From: DASWOJ01 sp964242415
Lineage (GTDB): Bacteria; Pseudomonadota; Alphaproteobacteria; Acetobacterales; Acetobacteraceae
Length of the DNA stretch: 64,000 nt
Assembly (NCBI GenBank): GCA_964242415.1
Contig: CAXTAT010000026.1
Location: 1 to 64,000 of the forward strand
Direction of reading: 5' to 3'
A program made the translations under genes and the position numbers. Positions 17,195-25,507 of the stretch are shown piece by piece (within the stretch, counting starts at the first letter, position 1; every line of letters begins with the position of its first letter). Below the pieces are notes generated by a model. The model made no database searches. It saw only the letters and a list, made by a program, of their open reading frames with translations, and had not been told where the DNA came from.

Positions 17195-19819
17195 TTGCGC
17201 GGCGCCGTGCTTGCGCGGCTGGTCGGTTGGTGCGTGCGCCGGGCTGGCTGGGTGGCGCTGCTGGCGGCGCTGCTGACGGCCGGGTCGGTGTGGGTCACGG
17301 CGGAGCGGCTGCAGGTGACGACCGACACCTCCGGGCTGTTCTCGGCCAGCCTACCGTGGCGGCAGCGCGACATCGAGCTGCAGCACGCCTTTCCGCAGAA
17401 CGACAATCTGCTGGTCGCGGTGATCGACGCCGCGACGCCCGAGGAGTCCGAGGCGACGGCGGAGGCGCTGGCCGCCGCCCTCGCCGCGGACCCGGCGCAC
17501 TTCAAGGAGGTGCGCCGGCCCGACGCCTCGCCCTTCCTGGAGCAGAACGGGCTGCTGTACTTGGACCCTGGGCCGTTGGAGGCCCTGCTGGACCAGACGG
17601 TGGACGCGCAGCCCTTCCTGGGCCAGCTTGCGGCCGACCCAAGCCTGCGCGGGCTGCTGAGCGCGCTGGGGCTGATCGCGCAGGGCGTGGAGGCCGGGCA
17701 GGCCAACCTGGAGCCGTTCGAGCCGTCGCTGCGGGCGTTCCACCTGGCCCTGGCCGACGCGGCAGCGGGGCATGCCAAGGTGCTGTCGTGGGAGCGGCTG
17801 CTCGCCGGGTCGGTTTCGGACCTGGGCGGCAAGTATCACTTCGTGCTGACCCAGCCGCGGCTGGACCCCGGCGCCATGCAGCCCGGCGCCGCCGCGTCCC
17901 AGGCCCTGCGCGCCGCCGCCGCCAAGCTGGAGTTCGTCCGCACCGGCCGTGCGCGCGTCCGCCTGACCGGGGAGGTGGCACTGGAGGACGAGGACTTCGC
18001 CATCGTCGCCCGCGGCGCGATGACCGGACTGGCGGTGAGCATGGTGCTCGTCGTCATGCTGCTGTGGCTGGCGGTGCGGACCTGGCGGCTGGTCGTGCCG
18101 ATCCTGCTGACGCTGGTGCTGGGGCTGCTGCTGACGACGGGGTTCGCGGCGCTGGCGGTGGGCACGCTGAACCTGGTCTCGGTGGCGTATGCCGTGCTGT
18201 TCGTCGGCGTGGCGGTGGACTTCGCCATCCAGATGGCTGTGCGGTTCCGGGGGGAGCGGCTGGACGCCGCCGGGTTGGATGCGACTGGGCTGGATGCGAC
18301 TGGGCTGGATGCGACTGGGCTGGCGCTGGCGGCCACGGCGCGGCGGGCCGGGCCGCAAGTGCTGGTGGCGGCGGCGGCCAGCGCGGCGGGGTTCCTGGCC
18401 TTCACGCCGACCAGCTTCATCGGCGTGGCGCAGTTGGGGCTGATCGCCGGGACCGGCATGGCCATCGCGTTCGCCTGCACGCTGACGGTGCTGCCGGCGC
18501 TGGTCGCGCTGCTGCGCCCGCCGTCCGTGGGAGCCGCGGAGGCCGGACTGGGCTGGCTGCGGCAATTGGACGGCGTGGTTGCGCGCAACCGGCGCCCGGT
18601 GCTGGCGGCCTTTGCGATGCTGGGCGTGGCGGGGCTGCTGCTGCTGCCGGGCCTGGTGTTCGACGGCGACCCGCTGAACACCAAGGACAAGACGGCCGAG
18701 GCCGTGCAGACGCTCTATGACCTGATGGACGACCCGGTGGCCGACCCCTACACCATCGACATCCTGGCGCCGTCCTCCGCCACCGCGGCCACCCTGGCTG
18801 ACCGGCTGCAGCACCTGCCGCTGGTGGACTCCGTGATCAGCCTGCGCAGCTTCGTGCCGGAGGACCAGGCGGCGAAGCTGCCGCTGCTCGCCGATGCCGC
18901 GATGATGCTGGGGCCGACCTTGTCCGCCACGCCGGCGGAGGGACGCCCGGACGCGGCGGAGTTGCGCCGGGCGGCAGAGGCGGCGGCGGCGGCCCTGCTG
19001 GCGGTGCGGGACCGCATCCCGCCGGGCAGCACGCTGGCGAGCATCAGCGCGGACTTGCAGTTGTTGGCCCGCGCGCCGGATGCGGTGCTGCTGGCGGCCG
19101 ACGCCGCGCTGACGCGGTTCCTGCCGTTGCAGTTGGGCCGGCTGGGCAAGGTGCTGCAGGCGGGGCCGACCACCGTGGCCGACGTGCCCAAGGACCTGGC
19201 ACGCGACTGGGTGTTGCCGGACGGCCGGGCCAAGCTGCAGGTGGTGCCGAAGCGGTCCACCCTGGGCGGCGAGGGGCTGCACCGCTTTGTCGAGCAGGTG
19301 CGGCTGGTGGCGCCGGAGGCCACGGGATCGGCCATCGCCATCACCGCGTCGGCTGACACCGTGGTGGGCGCGTTCCGGGCGGCGGCGGGGCTGGCGCTGG
19401 CTGGGGTGGCGCTGATCCTGGCCCTGGCGCTGCGGCGGGTGCTGGACGTGCTGCTGGTGCTGGCGCCGCTGCTGCTGTCGGCGTTGCTGACGGTGCTGCT
19501 GGCGGCGCTGCTGCCGCTGCCGCTCAACTTCGCCAACATCATCGCGCTGCCGGTGCTGCTCGGGGTTGGGGTGTCGTTCAACATCTACTTCGTGATGAAC
19601 TGGCGGGCGGGGCTGCCGGCGCCGCTGGGGTCGGCGACGGCGCGGGCGGTGCTGTTCTCGGCGCTGACGACGGCGGCGGCGTTCGGGTCGCTGGCGCTGT
19701 CGCACCACCCGGGGACGGCCAGCATGGGGCGGCTGCTGCTGCTCAGCCTGGGCTGCACGCTGCTGACAACGCTGCTGTTCGTGCCGGCGCTGCTGGCGCA
19801 GTTGGGGCGGGCGCGGTGA
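17195..19819 (+). CDS. hpnN: Hopanoid transporter HpnN (RND/MMPL family)
   Basis: About 874 aa, with two sets of transmembrane segments and two large periplasmic domains, as in RND lipid exporters. The N-terminus has VTTDTSGLFSASLPWRQRD, the family opening; the SAYAVLFVGVAVDFAIQ-type segment (VAYAVLFVGVAVDFAIQ) and its C-terminal counterpart IIALPVLLGVGVSFNIYF are the RND membrane motifs. HpnN moves hopanoids to the outer membrane in Rhodopseudomonas. Start is uncertain: TTG at 17195 or GTG at 17207, both just after the hpnL stop. A three-unit 15-bp repeat lies inside the gene. Confidence 0.9.
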   Translation: MRGAVLARLVGWCVRRAGWVALLAALLTAGSVWVTAERLQVTTDTSGLFSASLPWRQRDIELQHAFPQNDNLLVAVIDAATPEESEATAEALAAALAADPAHFKEVRRPDASPFLEQNGLLYLDPGPLEALLDQTVDAQPFLGQLAADPSLRGLLSALGLIAQGVEAGQANLEPFEPSLRAFHLALADAAAGHAKVLSWERLLAGSVSDLGGKYHFVLTQPRLDPGAMQPGAAASQALRAAAAKLEFVRTGRARVRLTGEVALEDEDFAIVARGAMTGLAVSMVLVVMLLWLAVRTWRLVVPILLTLVLGLLLTTGFAALAVGTLNLVSVAYAVLFVGVAVDFAIQMAVRFRGERLDAAGLDATGLDATGLDATGLALAATARRAGPQVLVAAAASAAGFLAFTPTSFIGVAQLGLIAGTGMAIAFACTLTVLPALVALLRPPSVGAAEAGLGWLRQLDGVVARNRRPVLAAFAMLGVAGLLLLPGLVFDGDPLNTKDKTAEAVQTLYDLMDDPVADPYTIDILAPSSATAATLADRLQHLPLVDSVISLRSFVPEDQAAKLPLLADAAMMLGPTLSATPAEGRPDAAELRRAAEAAAAALLAVRDRIPPGSTLASISADLQLLARAPDAVLLAADAALTRFLPLQLGRLGKVLQAGPTTVADVPKDLARDWVLPDGRAKLQVVPKRSTLGGEGLHRFVEQVRLVAPEATGSAIAITASADTVVGAFRAAAGLALAGVALILALALRRVLDVLLVLAPLLLSALLTVLLAALLPLPLNFANIIALPVLLGVGVSFNIYFVMNWRAGLPAPLGSATARAVLFSALTTAAAFGSLALSHHPGTASMGRLLLLSLGCTLLTTLLFVPALLAQLGRAR
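18272..18316 (+). repeat. Tandem repeat, three 15-bp units, inside hpnN
   Basis: Units read GGG(T/C)TGGATGCGACT and encode GLDAT three times, right after the first membrane sensor-like segment of HpnN and before LALAATARRAG. The period is in frame, so copy number can change without a frameshift. Confidence 0.9.
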
Positions 19820-19863
19820 TGCGGGGCGGCGCTGTTGCCGCTGCGCTTGGCCAGACCATTGCA

Positions 19864-20015
19864 TTCTCCCTCTCCCTCCGGGAGAGGGTTGGGGTGAGGG
19901 AGGCCGCAAGGACCGAACCCAGCCTAGTTGGAAGCGGATGGCGTTCTTATGCAGGACGGCTAGGCTCCTGTCGCTTCCCTCACCCCGGCCCTCTCCCGGA
20001 GGGAGAGGGAGCAGG
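19864..20015. repeat. Composite inverted-repeat element, copy 4 (subfamily A)
   Basis: Left arm TCTCCCTCTCCCTCCGGGAG then AGGGTTGGGGTGAGGGAGG; right arm CCCTCACCCCGGCCCTCTCC then CGGAGGGAGAGGGAGCAGG. The interior begins GCCGCAAGGACCGAACCC. It fills the space between the convergent hpnN and panE-like genes (19820-20123). Confidence 0.9.
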
Positions 20016-20123
20016 CAGGGAACCTCGTCCGAGGGTCCGGCAACAGGGTCTGATGGCGCGCGCGGTGGGCATGTCGCGCCAACAGCACCCGTGGCGCAGC
20101 CCTGATCGTGCTGCCGCGCGGCG

Positions 20124-21095
20124 CTACCCCCGCATTGCCGCCCGCAGCCGCACCAGCTCCAGCACCGACGCGCTGATCGGCACCGGCACGCCGACCCACC
20201 CGGCCAACTCCACCACCGCGCCCAGCAGCGCCTCGATCTCCAGCGGGCGGCCCAGCTCCAGGTCTTGCAGCATGCTTGTCTTGTGCCGGCCGACCTCCGC
20301 CGCGCCGTCGATCCGCTTCTCGACGTCGATGGCGAAGCGGATGCCCAGGCCCTCGGCGACCGCCTGGCCCTCCAGCATCATCGCCCGGCACACGCCGCGG
20401 CTGCCGGGTTGCCCGGTGATCACGTCCAACGTCGCGCCGGTCAGGGCGCTGATCGGGTTGAACGCCATGTTGCCCCACAGCTTCACCCAGATCTCGTCGC
20501 GCAGCCGCGGCCGCACCGGCGCCTTCAACCCGGCGGCGATAAGCAGGTGCGACAGCGCCGCCGCCCGCTCGCTGCGGCTGCCATCCGGCTCGCCGAGGCT
20601 GAAGCGGTCGCCGTAGGTGTGGCTGATGACGCCCGGCGCGCTGATCTCCGCGGCGGGGTAGATGATGCACCCCAGCGTCTGCGCCGGCGGCAGCGCGTCC
20701 CACAGCGCGCCGCCGGGATCGACGGAGGTGACGCGCCGGCCGCCGAACGGCTCCGGCAGGCCGTGGGTGTACCACCAGGGGATGCCGTTCACCGCCGCGA
20801 CGATGGTGGTGCCCGGCCCGATCAAGGGGCGCAGTTGCGGCAACGCCGGCTCCAGCGAGTGCGCCTTGAGGGTCAGCACCAAGTAGTCCTGCGGCCCGAT
20901 GCTGGCCGGGTCGGACACGGCGCGGGGGTGCGTCACCACGCGCTGCCCGCCGCTGTCCAGCGCCAGCCCGTCCGCCTGCATCGCCGCCAAATGCGGGCCG
21001 CGCGCCACGACGGACACGGGCGTTCCCGCCTGCTCCAGCCGCGCCGCCAGGAAGCCGCCGATGGCCCCGGCGCCGAATACGCAAACGCTGGGCAT
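20124..21095 (-). CDS. 2-dehydropantoate 2-reductase family protein
   Basis: A 323-aa NADPH-dependent reductase of the ApbA/PanE family. The dinucleotide motif GAGAIGGFLAARL starts at residue 8, the catalytic lysine region is VLTLKAHSLEPAL, and ELWGNMAFNP-type motif (VKLWGNMAFNPISALTGAT) and the C-terminal HKTSMLQDLELGRPLEIEAL are conserved. True PanE makes pantoate for coenzyme A, but this superfamily has many paralogs. Its place two bases after an acyl-CoA ligase gene suggests a role with that enzyme's substrate instead; this is not proven. Confidence 0.85.
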   Translation of the reverse strand: MPSVCVFGAGAIGGFLAARLEQAGTPVSVVARGPHLAAMQADGLALDSGGQRVVTHPRAVSDPASIGPQDYLVLTLKAHSLEPALPQLRPLIGPGTTIVAAVNGIPWWYTHGLPEPFGGRRVTSVDPGGALWDALPPAQTLGCIIYPAAEISAPGVISHTYGDRFSLGEPDGSRSERAAALSHLLIAAGLKAPVRPRLRDEIWVKLWGNMAFNPISALTGATLDVITGQPGSRGVCRAMMLEGQAVAEGLGIRFAIDVEKRIDGAAEVGRHKTSMLQDLELGRPLEIEALLGAVVELAGWVGVPVPISASVLELVRLRAAMRG

Positions 21096-21097
21096 GT

Positions 21098-22615
21098 CTA
21101 GGCCACCAGCCCGAGCTTCTGCGCCAGGCCGATCCGCTGCACCTTGCCGGTGGCGCCCTTGGGGATGTCGTCCATCAGCATCACCCGGCGCGGCACCTTG
21201 TAGGCCGCCAGGTGCACGGTGCAGAAGTCGCGGATGTCCTGCTCGGTCGCGGTCATGCCGGGGTGCAGGACGACGATGGCGCCCACCTCCTCGCCCAGCT
21301 TGTCGTGCGGGATGCCGAAGGTGACGGCCTGCGCGACGGCGGGGTGGTCCAGCAGCACCACATCCACCTCCAGCGGGCTGACCTTCTCGCCGCCGCGGTT
21401 GATCTGCTCCTTCAGCCGGCCGGTCAGGAACAGGTAGCCGTCCTCGTCCACCCGGCCCTGGTCCCCGGTGCGGAACCAGCCGTCGGTGAAGGCGCCCTGG
21501 TTCGCGGTCGGGTTGTTGTCGTAGCCCGGCGTGACGTTGGGGCCGCGGATCACCACCTCGCCGACGCTGCCCTGCGGCAGGATGGCGCCGTGCTCGTTCA
21601 TGACGGCGACCTCGGGGCCGGCGGGCAGGCCGACGGCGCCGGGCTTGCGGGCGCGGGGCGGCAAGGGGTTGCAGGCCATCTGGTGCGCGGCCTCGGTCAT
21701 GCCATACGCCTCGACGACGGGGCTGCCGAACACCTCCTCAAGCTCGGCCATCACCTGCGGCGGCAGGCTGGCGGAGGAGGAGCGGATGAAGCGCAGCCCG
21801 GCCTCCCGCGCCCGCTCCGGGTGGGCGCGCAGCCGCATCAGGATGGCCTGGTGCATAGTGGGGACGGCGGTGTACCAGGTCGGGCGGACCTCCTGCAGCC
21901 ACTCGCCGAAGCGGAAGGCGTTGAACCCCGGCGTGCAGGACACCGACGCCCCGGCCCGCAGCGACGACAGCACCGCCGCGACCAGGCCGTGGATGTGGAA
22001 CAGCGGCATGACGTTCAGGCACACGTCGCCCGGGGTGAGCGCCAGGCTGTCGCCGATGTGCCGGGCCGAGGCCGCGAGGTTGCGGTTGGTCAGCGGCACG
22101 ATCTTGGGGCGGGCGGTGGTGCCGGAGGTGTGCAGCACGAGCGCGATGTCGTCCGCCTCGGCCGGGCCGGGGTGGGCGGCGGGGGTGGGCGGCAGGGCCG
22201 CGGTGTCCAGGCGGAACCCGCCGGCGGGGCCGTCTGCGTCGGGGTGCAGGGCGATTACCGGGATGTCCAGCCGGTCGGCCACGGTGCGGGCCGGGCCGTC
22301 GTCGCCCTCGGCGAGGATCAGCGCGCGGGGCTTGAGGTCGGACAGGTAGAACTCGAACTCGTCGGCCTTGTAGGCGGGGTTGAGCGGTGCCGCGGTGCAG
22401 GTGGCGGCGACGGCGGCGAAGCAGGTGGCCATGTCGGGTCCGTTCGGCAGCACGATGCCCACCCGGTCGCCGCGGCCGATGCCTGCGGCGTTCAGCGCGG
22501 CTCGGGTGTCGGCGGCCAGGGCCTGCAGCGCCGCGCCGTCCATCCAGGCCCGGCCGGGGGCGCCGATGGCCCGGCCGGTGACGTCCGCCAGGATTGCCGC
22601 AATCGTATCAACCAT
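21098..22615 (-). CDS. AMP-dependent acyl-CoA synthetase, oxalyl-CoA-synthetase-like
   Basis: A 505-aa adenylate-forming ligase. The phosphate loop is LHTSGTTARPKIVPLT, followed by VMPLFHIHGLVAAVL and TWYTAVPTMHQAIL. The adenylation motif is AYGMTEAAHQM, the hinge is DGWFRTGDQGRVDEDGYLFL, and the catalytic lysine lies in IPKGATGKVQR. The run RLKEQINRGGEKVSPLEVD and the TWYTAVPT segment resemble plant and yeast oxalate-CoA ligases, so a short-chain dicarboxylate or similar acid is a reasonable guess. Co-transcribed with the downstream reductase gene. Confidence 0.88.
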   Translation of the reverse strand: MVDTIAAILADVTGRAIGAPGRAWMDGAALQALAADTRAALNAAGIGRGDRVGIVLPNGPDMATCFAAVAATCTAAPLNPAYKADEFEFYLSDLKPRALILAEGDDGPARTVADRLDIPVIALHPDADGPAGGFRLDTAALPPTPAAHPGPAEADDIALVLHTSGTTARPKIVPLTNRNLAASARHIGDSLALTPGDVCLNVMPLFHIHGLVAAVLSSLRAGASVSCTPGFNAFRFGEWLQEVRPTWYTAVPTMHQAILMRLRAHPERAREAGLRFIRSSSASLPPQVMAELEEVFGSPVVEAYGMTEAAHQMACNPLPPRARKPGAVGLPAGPEVAVMNEHGAILPQGSVGEVVIRGPNVTPGYDNNPTANQGAFTDGWFRTGDQGRVDEDGYLFLTGRLKEQINRGGEKVSPLEVDVVLLDHPAVAQAVTFGIPHDKLGEEVGAIVVLHPGMTATEQDIRDFCTVHLAAYKVPRRVMLMDDIPKGATGKVQRIGLAQKLGLVA

Positions 22616-22744
22616 TGTTCTGTCCCCAGGTCGCCGCGCCAGGGCCGCCAGGCGGTCCCCGGGGGCAAACTGCCGAGGAACCCCGTGGACCGCAAGACAG
22701 GCGTCCCGACCCGATTGAAGCCAACGTAGGCGTGAGGACGCTGC

Positions 22745-22890
22745 CTGCTCCCTCTCCCCGCTTCGGGAGAGGGCTGGGGTGAGGGAAGCTGCCAGTACCG
22801 CCCTCGGCCCCTGGCAGACCGGCTCCTGTGCGGGAAAGGGTTGTGCTTGCCGCTTCCCTCACCCCGGCCCTCTCCCGGAGGGAGAGGGAG
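22745..22890. repeat. Composite inverted-repeat element, copy 5
   Basis: Left arm GCTCCCTCTCCCCGCTTCGG then GAGAGGGCTGGGGTGAGGGA; right arm TCCCTCACCCCGGCCCTCTC then CCGGAGGGAGAGGGAG. It lies in the 287 bp between the acyl-CoA ligase start and the PlsC-like stop. The outer right flank (TATGCGATAGGCAAATGCC) resembles the terminal sequence of other copies and contains the end of the PlsC-like gene. Confidence 0.85.
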
Positions 22891-22902
22891 TTGATGCAGT
22901 CC

Positions 22903-23634
22903 TTATGCGATAGGCAAATGCCTTGCCGGCGCCAGGGCGCGAACCGCCGCCTCGCACGCGTCCGCCACCTGCACCATCCCGGCGCGGTCCGCCTGCGACC
23001 CCGGAAAGCGCAGCGGCGGACCGATCCGCAGCCGTAGCCGCCCGGGCCGCGGCAGGCGCCGGGTGGACGGCCAGGCGGCGAACGCGCCCTCTAGGAAGCA
23101 GGGCACCACCGGGATGTCCTGCCCGGCCACCAGCGCGCCCACGCCGGGCCGGAACCGGGCCATGGCGCCGGTGCGGGTCCGGGTGCCCTCCGGGAACAGG
23201 ATCAGCACGGCGCCGTCCTCGGTCAGCCGCTGGCGCATTGCTTGCAGGTCCGCGGACGTGGTCGCCTTGCGCCAAATGGGCAACGCGTTCACGGCATAGG
23301 CGGCGAAGGCTGCGGCGGGCAGGCTGGTGAAGAACGTGTCGCCCGCCGCCAGGGCGAAGGCCCGGCGGCCCAGGGCGCGGGGCAGCGCGGCGGCGATGGT
23401 CAGCGCGTCCAGGTGGCTGCTGTGGTTGGCAACCACGAGGAAGGGCGCCGGCGGCAGGTGCTCCCGCCCCTCGACCTGCAGCCGATGCATGACCCGCAAG
23501 TAGAGCCGGACCAGCGCCCGCCAGGCGGCGGAGATCGCCAGGCCACCCAGCCCAGGCTCCCGTCCATGGCTCCGCAGCCGTGCCGCGGGTGTCAGGCCAT
23601 GGTCGCGGGCCGGGCGGAACTGCCAATCGGTCAT
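22903..23634 (-). CDS. Lysophospholipid acyltransferase (PlsC family)
   Basis: A 243-aa acyltransferase of the PlsC/LPLAT superfamily. The catalytic HX4D motif is ANHSSHLDAL and the phosphate-binding motif is LFPEGTRTRTGAM. A hydrophobic segment around LPAAAFAAYAVNALPIW suggests inner-membrane association. The ATG at 23634 gives a normal length; the upstream open frame overlaps the preceding gene. It is the last gene of a three-gene unit with a CdsA-like enzyme and a CDP-alcohol phosphotransferase, similar in composition to Escherichia coli ynbABC. The stop codon lies in the flank of a repeat element. Confidence 0.87.
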   Translation of the reverse strand: MTDWQFRPARDHGLTPAARLRSHGREPGLGGLAISAAWRALVRLYLRVMHRLQVEGREHLPPAPFLVVANHSSHLDALTIAAALPRALGRRAFALAAGDTFFTSLPAAAFAAYAVNALPIWRKATTSADLQAMRQRLTEDGAVLILFPEGTRTRTGAMARFRPGVGALVAGQDIPVVPCFLEGAFAAWPSTRRLPRPGRLRLRIGPPLRFPGSQADRAGMVQVADACEAAVRALAPARHLPIA

Positions 23635-23686
23635 GCCGGGGCCGTCCTGCCGGGGCCGCCATATCGGGACCAGCGTGGGGAAGCCG

Positions 23687-24655
23687 TCATCCCGTGTACA
23701 GCCGGATCGGCTGGTCCAGCCCGAAGCCCACGTAGTAGCCGATGTAGTGGAACGTCGCCGGCGCCACCAGCAGCAGCGAGTTGAACCGGTCCAGCAGCCC
23801 GCCATGCCCGGGGATCACCGCGCCCATGTCCTTGATCCCCAGGTCGCGCTTGATGCTGGACAGCATCAGGTCCCCTGCCTGCCCGGCCACGCTGACGATC
23901 GCGCCCAGCCCCAGCAGCAGGTGCCAGTGGTCCAGCGGCGTGCCGTGGAAGATCGGCCGGGCCAGCAGCGCCACCAGCACGGAGGTGCACACCAGCGCGC
24001 CCACTGCGCCGGAGATGGTCTTGTTCGGGCTGGTGGCCGGCAGCAGCTTCGGCCCGCCGATCAGCTTGCCGCAGGTGAAGGCGAACACGTCGTTGATCGC
24101 CACCGCCGCCAGCAGCATCAGCACGATCGGCCGGTAGTTCAGGTCGTTGGACATATAGCCCAGGTGCGCCAGCCCGGTGCCGAACAGCATGAAGGCGATG
24201 ATCGCCAGCCCCGTGCGCTGGATGTAGCCGCCGGGCCGGTCCCCGGGAATGGAGACGATGGCCAGCACGCCGACCGTCAGCGGGATCAGCGCCATGAAGA
24301 AGTTGTACCAGCGGTCCAGCGAGGCGAAGTTCACCGCCAGGATGCCCAGCGCGGCGGTGGCGGTCATCACGGGTTCGCGGAACAGCCCGGTGGCGCGGTC
24401 GTACTCGCGCAGGCACAGCAGGCCCAGCAGGGTGACGGCACCGATGGTCCAGGCACGGCCCAGCAGCACCGGCCCCAGCATCAGCGGCAGCAGCACCGCC
24501 CAGGACCCGGTGCGGAGCCACAGCTCGCGCCGCAGCGCCGGGGTGATGCGGCCGGTGGCGGACAGCAGGCCGATCACCGCCGCCGCCAGCAGCAGCACCC
24601 CCGCCGCCCCGGCCACCACCACCTGCGTGACCGGGTGCGCGAAGGCGTCAGTCAT
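23687..24655 (-). CDS. Phosphatidate cytidylyltransferase-like protein (CdsA family)
   Basis: A 322-aa multi-pass membrane enzyme expected to make CDP-diacylglycerol from CTP and phosphatidate. The C-terminal signature is present as SSIKRDLGIKDMG followed by GHGGLLDRFNS. The last aspartate of the family signature (DRxD) is replaced by asparagine, a visible deviation. The housekeeping cdsA usually lies by uppS and dxr, so this is probably a second, specialised copy working with its neighbours. Nineteen bases separate it from the upstream CDP-alcohol phosphotransferase gene. Confidence 0.87.
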   Translation of the reverse strand: MTDAFAHPVTQVVVAGAAGVLLLAAAVIGLLSATGRITPALRRELWLRTGSWAVLLPLMLGPVLLGRAWTIGAVTLLGLLCLREYDRATGLFREPVMTATAALGILAVNFASLDRWYNFFMALIPLTVGVLAIVSIPGDRPGGYIQRTGLAIIAFMLFGTGLAHLGYMSNDLNYRPIVLMLLAAVAINDVFAFTCGKLIGGPKLLPATSPNKTISGAVGALVCTSVLVALLARPIFHGTPLDHWHLLLGLGAIVSVAGQAGDLMLSSIKRDLGIKDMGAVIPGHGGLLDRFNSLLLVAPATFHYIGYYVGFGLDQPIRLYTG

Positions 24656-24674
24656 GGGCGGGTCATACGGCGGG

Positions 24675-25322
24675 TCATGCGCGCAACGCCCGGACCTGCC
24701 GGATCAGCCGGCGCACCGCGGTCTCCAGCGCTAGGGCGGTCATGATCCACAGCGCCCTGGCCGGCCAGCCCGCCATCCAGGCGGCCGGCAGCACGGCGCA
24801 GGCAACAGCCAGGACGGTCACCAGCGCCATCCGCTGCTGCTTCGCCATCGGCCCCGAGAAGTCGCTCGGCAGGCCCACCCCCTTGCCGACGGCGCGGATG
24901 TAGGCCGTCGCCATCGCCGCCAGGGCCGCCGCCAGCCCCAGCGCCACCGACCCCGCCGCCCAGCCCACGCCCACCAGCACCGCAGTGTCTGAAACCCGGT
25001 CCGGCACCTCGTTGAACAGCTCGCCCAGGGGGGAGGCGATGCCGCGGCCAATGGCAACCATTCCGTCGAGCAGGTTGGCCATCAGCCGCGCCTGCACCAG
25101 CACGGCGCCCGCGATCCACAACGCCCGTCCGGCCTGCGGCGCCTCCCGCGTGAGGGCGAAAGCCAGCCCGGCCAGGATCGCCGCCGCCATGCCGGCGAGC
25201 GAAATGGCGTCCGGCGAGGCCCGGCGCGCAACCAGCCATCCGGCAATGGCCACCACGGGCCGCAGGCTGCGGGCGGCGATGGGCCGGCGGTCGGGAGTGT
25301 TTTCCATTCCGGCGGGCAGCAT
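24675..25322 (-). CDS. CDP-alcohol phosphatidyltransferase family protein, variant active site
   Basis: A 215-aa multi-pass membrane protein. The family motif D-x2-DG-x2-AR-x8-G-x3-D-x3-D is recognisable at ANLLDGMVAIGRG followed by SPLGELFNEVPD, but two of the four aspartates are asparagine and the AR is AI. The second aspartate, both glycines and the last aspartate remain. It heads the cassette with the CdsA-like and PlsC-like genes, so a lipid head-group transfer from CDP-diacylglycerol is expected if it is active. ATG at 25322 is used; ATG at 25307 is an alternative. Confidence 0.8.
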   Translation of the reverse strand: MLPAGMENTPDRRPIAARSLRPVVAIAGWLVARRASPDAISLAGMAAAILAGLAFALTREAPQAGRALWIAGAVLVQARLMANLLDGMVAIGRGIASPLGELFNEVPDRVSDTAVLVGVGWAAGSVALGLAAALAAMATAYIRAVGKGVGLPSDFSGPMAKQQRMALVTVLAVACAVLPAAWMAGWPARALWIMTALALETAVRRLIRQVRALRA

Positions 25323-25507
25323 AGCCCGGCCGCCTTCGTTCCCCTACAGTGCAACGGCGCGCGGCGACTTTTCCGGGGCCGTGCCCGACGCCCCCAAGGC
25401 GTCCCGGGTGCCGGAGCCTGAGCGAAGGTCCAGGCCGGGGCGAGCGCCGGCCGGTTCGGCCCCATGGGGTTGCAGCCCTGGCAAGCGACCGGCATCGTGC
25501 AGGCCGC

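Noticed and set aside
17351..19909. Antisense frame of 852 codons opposite hpnN
   Set aside because: Gln/Arg/His-rich product with no domain, exactly mirroring the codon pattern of hpnN; a shadow.
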